A program made the translations under genes and the position numbers. Source: CAYWNK01 sp047639615 (GTDB taxonomy: Bacteria; Planctomycetota; UBA1135; GCA-002686595). Taken from it: 27,136 nucleotides of DNA. Shown here one piece after another: positions 1-6,039 of the stretch (position 1 is the first letter of the stretch; every line of letters starts with the position of its first letter). The DNA is taken from positions 1-27,136 of the forward strand of contig JBLIOL010000027.1 of NCBI GenBank assembly GCA_047639615.1, in the 5' to 3' direction. The notes beneath the pieces are model-generated. The model did no database searches. It saw nothing but the letters and a program-made list of their open reading frames with translations, and was not told the origin of the DNA.

Positions 1-108
1 GAGCGTCCCCGTAACGAGGAACGCCCCAGCCGTAGCGAGCGTCCCCGTAACGAGGAACGCCCCAGCCGTAGCGAGCGTCCCCGTAACGAGGAACGTCCCC
101 GCCGCGAG
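1..108 (+). repeat. 36-bp in-frame tandem repeat
   Basis: Two identical 36-bp units (1-36 and 37-72) are followed by a third that matches until about base 95 and then diverges. The unit is a multiple of three, so copy-number change would lengthen or shorten the protein tail without a frameshift. More copies may lie to the left of the window. Confidence 0.85.
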
Positions 109-201
109 GCCTCTGCCCCTAAAGACAAGCAACGTTCCCCGCGGAAGACCCGCGAGGACCAGGCTCCTAGCGGAGGCTCTGGCTTCGGCCAGGGCGTCTA
201 A
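1..201 (+). CDS. C-terminal tail of an unidentified Arg/Glu-rich protein (5' partial)
   Basis: The frame is open from base 1 and ends at TAA 199-201, so only the last 66 residues are visible. They begin with a 12-residue unit (ERPRNEERPSRS) present twice and a third time in part, then a Lys/Arg-rich stretch and the end SGFGQGV. No folded domain is visible. Such charged, repetitive, probably disordered tails are common on RNA-binding proteins such as DEAD-box helicases and pseudouridine synthases, but that is only an analogy. It ends 11 bases before the ferredoxin gene and may share its transcript. The reading frame is clear; the identity is unknown. Confidence 0.6.
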   Translation, partial: ERPRNEERPSRSERPRNEERPSRSERPRNEERPRREASAPKDKQRSPRKTREDQAPSGGSGFGQGV

Positions 202-212
202 AGCAATCCCCT

Positions 213-623
213 ATGGGCGGCGTAAACCCCTATCACGAGACAGCCGAGAGCGCGCTGCCCACCAAGGCCTACACGGTCACCTTCCTGCCTGAGGGCAAGC
301 AGGTGAGCGTGGATCCGGCGGCCCTTCCTTATGACAAGGAAGGCCTGCCCGGCTCGATCCTCGACATCGCCCAAGGTGCTGGCATCGACATCGATCACGC
401 CTGCGGCGGCGTCGTCGCTTGCAGCACCTGCCATGTGATCATGCGTGGCGGAGAGGACTCCTGCCCGGAGGCTTCCGAAGCGGAAGAGGACATGCTCGAC
501 AGCGCACCCGGCCTGGAACTGACCTCCAGGCTCGCCTGCCAAGCCGTTCCGAACGGCAGCTGCGATGTGACCGTCGAGATCCCCGGTTGGAATCGCAACC
601 ACGCTAAGGAAGCGCCGCACTAA
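213..623 (+). CDS. fdx: Isc-type [2Fe-2S] ferredoxin
   Basis: A 136-residue electron carrier of the adrenodoxin/Isc ferredoxin family. The cluster ligands are visible as C64-x5-C70-x2-C73 (in HACGGVVACSTCHV) and C109 (in SRLACQA). The pattern around them, including an acidic SEAEEDMLD segment and the end VEIPGWNRNHAKE, closely follows E. coli Fdx. About 18 extra N-terminal residues and a short insertion before the cluster loop make it longer than E. coli Fdx (111 residues). Its TAA stop shares one base with the ATG of ispH (TAATG), so the two are probably translationally coupled. In E. coli the protein serves Fe-S cluster assembly; here the context suggests it may also feed electrons to IspH. 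No isc genes are seen in the window. Confidence 0.92.
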   Translation: MGGVNPYHETAESALPTKAYTVTFLPEGKQVSVDPAALPYDKEGLPGSILDIAQGAGIDIDHACGGVVACSTCHVIMRGGEDSCPEASEAEEDMLDSAPGLELTSRLACQAVPNGSCDVTVEIPGWNRNHAKEAPH

Positions 624-1591
624 TGAGCACGCCCCATCCCAGCGCTCGCCTTGCCAACCCGCGCGGCTTCTGCGCCGGGGTGGACCGTGCGATCGAAATC
701 GTCAAGCGCGCTCTCGAGCTACACGGCTCGCCGGTCTACGTGCTACACGAGATCGTCCACAACAAGTATGTGCTCGAGGACCTACGCGCCCGAGGCACGG
801 TCTTTGTGAAGAGCTTGGACGAGGTCCCCGTGGGCTCGGTCACTATTTTCTCGGCCCATGGCGTCTCGGATGCCGTGGTCGAGTCGGCCAAGACCCGCAA
901 GCTGCAGGTGGTCGACGCCACCTGCCCGCTGGTGACCAAGGTGCACCAGCAGGCGGTGCGCTACGCCGCGGAGGACCGCGACGTGATCCTGATCGGCCAC
1001 GCCGGGCACCCCGAAGTGGAAGGCACCTCCGGCCGCATCCAAGGCCGCGTGCACGTGCTCTCTACCCCGGAGGAGGTCAACGCCCTCGAGGTCGCGAACC
1101 CGGAGCACCTGGCCTACGTCACTCAAACGACGCTCTCCGTGGACGACACCACGGAAGTGATCAAGGCCCTGCGCAAGCGTTTCCCGCACGCTGAGGGGCC
1201 CGATCTCAAGGACATCTGCTACGCCACGCAGAACCGTCAGAACGCAGTGAAGGAGATGCTGCCCCTAGTGGATCTCTTGATCGTCGTGGGTTCGGCCAAC
1301 TCCTCCAACTCCAGCCGCCTGCGAGAGCTAGGCGAGCGCCACGGAGTGCCCTCCTACCTGGTGGATCATCCCAACCAGATTGGAGTGGACTGGTTCGCCA
1401 GCAGCCCGCGCGTGGGCGTCACCGCTGGCGCCTCCGCGCCGGAAGGTCTGGTACGCCAGATTCTGGGCCGCATCGAAGAGCTGGGCGTGAAGGACTTCAT
1501 CGAGATGGACGGCGAGGACGAGACCGTGGTCTTCCAAATGCCGCCCGAGCTCGAGACCCTAGGACGCAAACAGCCCCACGATCAGAACTGA
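623..1591 (+). CDS. ispH: 4-hydroxy-3-methylbut-2-enyl diphosphate reductase
   Basis: The last enzyme of the MEP isoprenoid pathway: a cytoplasmic [4Fe-4S] enzyme that reduces HMBPP to IPP and DMAPP using two external electrons. The protein has 322 residues, the usual length. The three cluster cysteines are C17 (PRGFCAGV), C101 (DATCPLV) and C199 (DICYATQNRQ). The conserved histidines H42 (LHEIVHNKYV) and H79 (FSAHGVS) and the TQTTLS and SANSSNS motifs are also present. The ATG overlaps the ferredoxin stop by one base. The stop codon lies inside a hairpin that probably ends the transcript. Confidence 0.97.
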   Translation: MSTPHPSARLANPRGFCAGVDRAIEIVKRALELHGSPVYVLHEIVHNKYVLEDLRARGTVFVKSLDEVPVGSVTIFSAHGVSDAVVESAKTRKLQVVDATCPLVTKVHQQAVRYAAEDRDVILIGHAGHPEVEGTSGRIQGRVHVLSTPEEVNALEVANPEHLAYVTQTTLSVDDTTEVIKALRKRFPHAEGPDLKDICYATQNRQNAVKEMLPLVDLLIVVGSANSSNSSRLRELGERHGVPSYLVDHPNQIGVDWFASSPRVGVTAGASAPEGLVRQILGRIEELGVKDFIEMDGEDETVVFQMPPELETLGRKQPHDQN

Positions 1592-1600
1592 TCGCGGGGC
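1573..1600. terminator. Hairpin between convergent genes
   Basis: Bases 1573-1585 pair with 1588-1600 with one internal mismatch, giving a strong GC-rich stem that contains the ispH stop codon. The plus side is followed by only a short pyrimidine run (CTTTC), not a clean T tract. It lies between ispH (plus) and the DUF481 gene (minus) and may stop transcription from both sides. Confidence 0.6.
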
Positions 1601-1625
1601 CGCTTTCGGTTGAATTGGGGCTGGC

Positions 1626-2402
1626 CTAGAAGGCCCAGCCGACGGTCAGCAGCACGAGGTGGTCGGAGCGCTTACGGCCATCGGCCGGAGTGTTGTCCCA
1701 ATCCCAGATCCACTGGACCTGGCCCAGCATGCTCTCGGTCAGGTTGACCGTCATGCGGGTATCGGAGCGACCGTAGACATCGTCGCCACCCTCAAGGCTC
1801 GGGAAGAGCTCGAGCACGTTACCGAAAGATGTCTTCTCGGAGTAGACCCAGTCGGCGCGAGAAGCGAGGCGTGCGGCGAGGTAGCTGTCGTCGGTATCGT
1901 TGTCGAACTCCTCGTTGAAGTAGGCGAGGCCGCCTTCCACGGACCACTTCCACTCTTCGTTGTCGCGCACCTGGCGACCAAGGCCGACACCCGCGGTCCA
2001 GCGCAGATCGACGCCGGCTTGCTCATCGCTCTCGGCGCTGACCTGGCCGAGCCAGTAGGTCTTCTCGGTTAGGAAGGAGTCGTACTGGGCGCGCGCGCCG
2101 GTGCGGCGCTGGGAGCGGACGTTATTCTCTTCGGCGTAGTTCCAATTGAAGCCGAGAGTGACGCGGTCTTTGTTGTCGAGCTCACGCACGGCGTCCACGG
2201 TGGCGGAGGCGGTGGTGCGGTCGGTGTTCCCGGTAGCGATGCTGGAACCGATGGTCACAGCGCCAGTCCAACCGGCGGACGTCTCCTCAGCGTCGTCAAA
2301 GATCGACAAGCTGGTGGCGAGCACGGATGCGGGCTGAGGGGCGACTTGGGGAACGGTGTCCAACGCGGCGATGACGCTGAGCACGAAGGGGAGGAACAAC
2401 AT
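1626..2402 (-). CDS. DUF481-family outer-membrane protein
   Basis: The reading frame is open to 2516, but the ATG at 2402 starts a typical signal peptide (MLFLPFVLSVIAAL) and avoids overlap with the upstream gene, giving 258 residues. The mature part alternates polar and hydrophobic/aromatic residues (for example TLGFNWNYAEENNV and KTYWLGQVSAESDE), contains the GNTD motif of DUF481/YdiY-like proteins, and ends in VGWAF with a C-terminal phenylalanine, as expected for an outer-membrane beta-barrel. Its function is unknown; the family is often described as salt-induced. It lies 37 bases after the BtuF-like gene and may be the last gene of the long minus-strand operon. No clear Shine-Dalgarno is seen. 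Confidence 0.8.
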   Translation of the reverse strand: MLFLPFVLSVIAALDTVPQVAPQPASVLATSLSIFDDAEETSAGWTGAVTIGSSIATGNTDRTTASATVDAVRELDNKDRVTLGFNWNYAEENNVRSQRRTGARAQYDSFLTEKTYWLGQVSAESDEQAGVDLRWTAGVGLGRQVRDNEEWKWSVEGGLAYFNEEFDNDTDDSYLAARLASRADWVYSEKTSFGNVLELFPSLEGGDDVYGRSDTRMTVNLTESMLGQVQWIWDWDNTPADGRKRSDHLVLLTVGWAF

Positions 2403-2439
2403 GATGTATGAGACGTTTGGGGTAAGAGACTTGCCGAGT

Positions 2440-3210
2440 CTAGAGACTGGCTCGGCGGTGCGCGGATTCCATGAGCTCAGCGGCATAATCGATGCCGCTG
2501 GGTGTCCTGGATCCATGCCACGATAGACGCTCGCCGTCAGCGAGCAAGAAACAGTCCCGAGGTAATCCGCTGAGCTCTGAGAGCTCGGCTATGTGCTTGG
2601 GCTGAAAGTGAAATGGCTCATCGGGCAGCAGCACCAAGTCTGGCCGCGCGCTCCCGAGCTCATCGGCCATAATGGCCGGATAACGTTCACTGGGGCTAGT
2701 TCCGCCCTGGAATACGTTTTGGCCGCCGGCGATGGCTAGCTGGCCTGCCACGAAGGTATCGGCGCCCGCCACCATCCACGGCTTGCGCCAGATGAGGTAG
2801 GCATAGCGCACGGGCGAATGGCCCTCGGCGGCTTGACTGGCGGCTAAGGCGCGCTCCTCGATCAGGCTCGCAATGGCCTCGCCCTCCTCCGGGCGCTGGG
2901 CTGCAGCGGCGATGGAGCGCACCATCTCAGCGGTATCGGCAACGGTCTTCGGATAGGAGTTGTGGATCGCAATGCCTGCCGCACGCAAGGCCTCCGCATC
3001 CTCGAGGCGGTTCTCCTCCTCGTTGACCAACACCAAATCCGGCGCCAACTCGATGATGCGCGCCACGTCAGGATCCTTGGTTCCGCCAACCTTCTCAATG
3101 GCTCCCACCCGGTCAGCCGGGTGGCAACACCAAGTGGTAATCGCCGTGGGTACGAGGCCCAGGTCGAAGACCAGCTCGCTCAGACTGGGGCAGAGGGAGA
3201 CGATGCGCAT
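2440..3210 (-). CDS. BtuF-like helical-backbone metal-receptor protein without signal peptide
   Basis: This 256-residue protein has the fold pattern of class III periplasmic binding proteins (BtuF/FhuD). It opens with MRIVSLCPSLSELVFDLGL, continues with a region like the BtuF Cys/Pro segment (WCCHPADR), has the APDLVLVN hinge strand of the first lobe, and the second-lobe strand RPDLVLLPDEPFHF. In E. coli BtuF delivers vitamin B12 to BtuCD. Here the start falls directly on the first strand of the domain, so no signal peptide or lipobox is present and the protein should be cytoplasmic unless the start is wrong. Its start overlaps the end of the MBL gene by 31 bases. Its place in a B12-mutase operon supports a corrinoid-related role, which remains inference. 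No BtuC or BtuD gene is nearby. Confidence 0.8.
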   Translation of the reverse strand: MRIVSLCPSLSELVFDLGLVPTAITTWCCHPADRVGAIEKVGGTKDPDVARIIELAPDLVLVNEEENRLEDAEALRAAGIAIHNSYPKTVADTAEMVRSIAAAAQRPEEGEAIASLIEERALAASQAAEGHSPVRYAYLIWRKPWMVAGADTFVAGQLAIAGGQNVFQGGTSPSERYPAIMADELGSARPDLVLLPDEPFHFQPKHIAELSELSGLPRDCFLLADGERLSWHGSRTPSGIDYAAELMESAHRRASL

Positions 3211-4109
3211 GTGCGGGTTTCCCCCTCCACGGGGAGCACTGAGAAGCGGCCGCCGTCACGTTCGAGGCGGAAGAAGGCAACATCCGGATCGTGGTAGCAG
3301 AGACCCAACCAGTTCTCGTCGGCAGCGGCGCCCAAGAGGCGCGCGCGCACGTTGTAGGAGAGCTCGGCGTTGATGTCGTAGGCCATGATGTAGGCCGGGT
3401 GCACGGCGTGGTGCGCGGTGGGCACGATGTCGGCCCAGAAGACCGCGCGCTCGCTACCGCTCACGAGCGATAGCAACGCGATGCCACCGGAGTGGCCTGC
3501 AACGACCTCGGCCTCGAAGCCGGGCAGCAGCTCGCAAGTGCCGGAGTAGGCCTGCAAGCGGCCGCTCTCATGCAACTTGGCCAGGTCCTCGGCGCGGTAG
3601 GACGCGCGACGCAAGGAGTCGGGCTGCAGGGCAGCCTCGATCTCATCCGCCGGCGCTAGGTAGCGTGCGTTCGGGAAGCGCGGAACAAGCTCGCCGTCCT
3701 GCTCCACGAGCCAGGCGCCGATGTGATCCCAGTGACAGTGCGAGGCGATCGCGTGGGTCACCTCTTCCGGCTCGCGGCCCGCAGCACGCAGACTCTCGGT
3801 GAGCGCGCCGCCGGACTGAATGCCATAGCGCTTCGCCAGGCGCGGCTCCCAACGCTCGCCGATCCCGCCCTCGATCACCACCACATCATCTCCACGCTCA
3901 GCCAGGAAACAGCGCGCGGCAAGCAGAATGCGGTGCTCCTCATCCGGAGGCGTCCACTTGCCCCACATGGCGCGCGGAACCACGCCCCACATGGCGCCGC
4001 CGTCCAGCCGCAGGTGACCGTCCGAGAGCTCGGTGATGGTCCACTCCCCCACGCGCACGCTGCGTGCAGCGCCTGCGGGGGGATTGAGGCTAGCGGCGCG
4101 GAGGCTCAT
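3180..4109 (-). CDS. MBL-fold metallo-hydrolase
   Basis: A 309-residue metallo-beta-lactamase-fold protein. The metal motif is H124-C-H126-W-D128-H129 (SHCHWDHIGAW), followed by H206 (AGHSGG), D227 (WADIVP) and H273 (CYHDPD), a full set of dinuclear-zinc ligands. Upstream codons to 4193 are in frame, but the ATG at 4109 overlaps the stop of the acyl-CoA dehydrogenase (TGATG) and has an AAGGA about 10 bases upstream, so it is preferred. The layout resembles lactonase and thioesterase-like members; the substrate cannot be read from the sequence. In this operon an acyl-CoA or lactone substrate is plausible but unproven. The last residues extend into the start of the BtuF-like gene. Confidence 0.88.
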   Translation of the reverse strand: MSLRAASLNPPAGAARSVRVGEWTITELSDGHLRLDGGAMWGVVPRAMWGKWTPPDEEHRILLAARCFLAERGDDVVVIEGGIGERWEPRLAKRYGIQSGGALTESLRAAGREPEEVTHAIASHCHWDHIGAWLVEQDGELVPRFPNARYLAPADEIEAALQPDSLRRASYRAEDLAKLHESGRLQAYSGTCELLPGFEAEVVAGHSGGIALLSLVSGSERAVFWADIVPTAHHAVHPAYIMAYDINAELSYNVRARLLGAAADENWLGLCYHDPDVAFFRLERDGGRFSVLPVEGETRTCASSPSAPV

Positions 4110-5290
4110 CAGGAGCTTTCCTTGGCGGCACGCAGGATGCTGCGAGCGATCACGATGCGCTGGATCTCGGAGGTACCTTCGCCGATGACGCACAACTTGG
4201 CGTCACGCCACATGCGCTCCACCGGGTACTCGCGGCTGTAGCCGTAGCCGCCGTAGATCTGGATCGCATCGTAGGTCGCGCGCATGGCAACTTCCGAAGC
4301 GTAGAGCTTGGCCATGGCGCCTTCCTTACCGAAGGGCCGGCCAGCGTCCTTGAGACGTGCCGAGTGGTAGACCAAGTGGCGCGCAGCTTCGATCTCGGTG
4401 GCCATGTTGGCCAACTTGAACTGCACGGCCTGCTGATCGGAGAGCACACCGCCGAAGGCCTCACGCTCCATGGCGTACTTGAGCGCGCAGTGGTAGGCGC
4501 CGTCAGCGATGCCGAGCGACAGGGCTGCGATCGAGATGCGGCCGCCGTCGAGGGTCTTCATGAAGGTCTTGAAGCCCTCGCCCTCCGGGCCAAGGATGTG
4601 ATCCTTCGGAATGCGCGCGTCCTCGAAGACCATGCTGGCCCAGTCGGAGCCGCGCATGCCGAGCTTGACCTCGCCCTTCTCCAGGCTGAAGCCATCGATG
4701 CCGCGCGGGATCACGAAGGCGCTGATGCCCTTGGCACCCAGCGACTTGTCCGTGACCGCGGTGGCGATGAAGACACCGGCGTGGTTGGCGTTGGTGATGA
4801 AGCACTTGCGCCCGTTGAGCACGTACTCATCGCCGTCCAAGACCGCGGTGGTCTCGGTGCCGCCGGAGTCCGAACCAGCGTTGGGCTCGGTCAAACCGTA
4901 GGCGCCCATGTACTCGCCAGCGATCAGCTTGGGCACGTACTCCTGCACCAGGGCCGGGGCGCCCCACTTGAAGATGGGGTAGGTACCGAGGCTGGTGTGC
5001 GCCGCCAGGGTCAGGCCCGTGGAGCCGCAGACCTTGGAGATCTCTTCCACGGCGATGGCGTAGGCCAAGGTGCCGCCGTCGGAGCCGCCAAGCTCCTCGG
5101 GGAAGGGAATGCCCGGCAGGCCTAGCTCGACGATCTTGTCCCAGGTGTCCTTGGGGAAGCGATGGTTCTCATCGATTTCCGCGGCCTGGGGTGCGATCTC
5201 GTTCTTGGCGAACTCGGCCACCATTTCCTGGATCATCCGCTGGTCCTCGGTGAGGTCGAGGCCGTCTTGGATGGGGGGAAGCTCGTACAT
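4109..5290 (-). CDS. Acyl-CoA dehydrogenase (short/branched-chain type)
   Basis: A 393-residue cytoplasmic flavoprotein that introduces the alpha-beta double bond into acyl-CoA and passes electrons to ETF. The FAD/substrate motif YGLTEPNAGSD is at residues 131-141. The C-terminal signature YGGYGYSREYPVERMWRDAK is followed by GEGTSEIQR, in which E371 aligns with the catalytic glutamate of short- and medium-chain enzymes. The chain length preferred cannot be read reliably. It follows the HTH gene by 23 bases and its TGA overlaps the ATG of the MBL gene. It is a different paralogue from the dehydrogenase at 8750-9892. Possible substrates from context are isobutyryl-CoA, butyryl-CoA or another branched acyl-CoA. 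Confidence 0.93.
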   Translation of the reverse strand: MYELPPIQDGLDLTEDQRMIQEMVAEFAKNEIAPQAAEIDENHRFPKDTWDKIVELGLPGIPFPEELGGSDGGTLAYAIAVEEISKVCGSTGLTLAAHTSLGTYPIFKWGAPALVQEYVPKLIAGEYMGAYGLTEPNAGSDSGGTETTAVLDGDEYVLNGRKCFITNANHAGVFIATAVTDKSLGAKGISAFVIPRGIDGFSLEKGEVKLGMRGSDWASMVFEDARIPKDHILGPEGEGFKTFMKTLDGGRISIAALSLGIADGAYHCALKYAMEREAFGGVLSDQQAVQFKLANMATEIEAARHLVYHSARLKDAGRPFGKEGAMAKLYASEVAMRATYDAIQIYGGYGYSREYPVERMWRDAKLCVIGEGTSEIQRIVIARSILRAAKESS

Positions 5291-5313
5291 GGGATATCTA
5301 GATTGCCTTGCGA

Positions 5314-5604
5314 TCAGTCGAGTTTGATGTTCCAGCCGTCCGTACGACGGGCGCCCTCTTCATCCGTTCCGTCGCGTGGGGCGGCACCCATGCCGCCCTC
5401 AGCTACTTCGCGGTAGAAGTCCATGGAGCGGCCACTGCCGATCCAATCGATGAGGGCTCGGCGCGAGAATTTCCACTCGCGCCCGATCTTGCGGGCGGGC
5501 AGGTTTTCAGAGTGCAGCACCTTATTGAAGGTCTTCACGCTGACCCCGAGCAGGCTCGCGGCCTCCTCCACGTTGAGAATCTCTCGGTCGGGGCTAGCGC
5601 TCAT
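5314..5604 (-). CDS. Small excisionase-type helix-turn-helix protein
   Basis: A 96-residue protein. Residues about 9-58 match the HTH_17/excisionase (MerR-like winged helix) pattern: EILNVEEAASLLGVSVKTF for the first helices, then NLPARKIGREWKFSRRALIDWI for the wing and following helix. The remaining 40 residues are polar and probably disordered. The ATG lies within the last codons of the mutase small subunit (ATGA, four shared bases), so it is an integral operon member and not an excisionase of a mobile element; no integrase is near. It could be a local regulator of the operon. That is inference. Confidence 0.85.
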   Translation of the reverse strand: MSASPDREILNVEEAASLLGVSVKTFNKVLHSENLPARKIGREWKFSRRALIDWIGSGRSMDFYREVAEGGMGAAPRDGTDEEGARRTDGWNIKLD

Positions 5605-6032
5605 GCGTCGTCCCCCTCATCGGCCCAGCGGCGCTCCATCTCTTCCTTGATGTAGTCCGCGATGTCGATGGTGTTCGAGCCGGGGCCGAAGAGCTTGGAG
5701 TAGCCGTCCGCTTGCAGGCTCTGCATGTCGTCGGCCGGGATGATCCCGCCGCCGACCATGAGCACCTTGTCCAAGCCGCGCTCCTGCAGCGCCTTGCGCA
5801 CGCGCGGAAAGAGCTCCATGTGAGCGCCGGACAGAATCGAAAGCCCGACCACGTCCACGTCTTCCTGGAGGGCGGTCTCCGCGATCATGTCGGGAGTCTT
5901 GTGCAGACCGGTGTAGATCACTTCCATGCCTTGGTCCCGGAGAACACTGGCCACGACTTTTGCGCCGCGGTCATGTCCATCGAGACCGGGCTTGCCGATC
6001 AACACTCGAATCCGTCGTCCTTTGGTTGCCAT
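5601..6032 (-). CDS. B12-binding small subunit of an acyl-CoA mutase (icmB/mcmA2 type)
   Basis: A 143-residue cobalamin-binding Rossmann-like domain. The B12 motif D18-x-H20-x-x-G23 (GLDGHDRGAK) supplies the lower axial histidine to cobalt. The later SxL (LSILSG) and GG (MVGGGIIP) parts of the base-off/His-on motif are also present. The frame is open upstream to 6155, but the ATG at 6032, seven bases after the large-subunit stop, is the natural start and gives the usual length of a free-standing small subunit. It should pair with the adjacent large subunit to form an alpha-beta or alpha2-beta2 enzyme. The small subunit carries no substrate-specificity information. Confidence 0.94.
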   Translation of the reverse strand: MATKGRRIRVLIGKPGLDGHDRGAKVVASVLRDQGMEVIYTGLHKTPDMIAETALQEDVDVVGLSILSGAHMELFPRVRKALQERGLDKVLMVGGGIIPADDMQSLQADGYSKLFGPGSNTIDIADYIKEEMERRWADEGDDA

Positions 6033-6039
6033 GATTTTA

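Noticed and set aside
5314..5604. A prophage or integrative-element excisionase.
   Set aside because: The gene overlaps the mutase small-subunit gene and no integrase, attachment site or phage gene is in the window.
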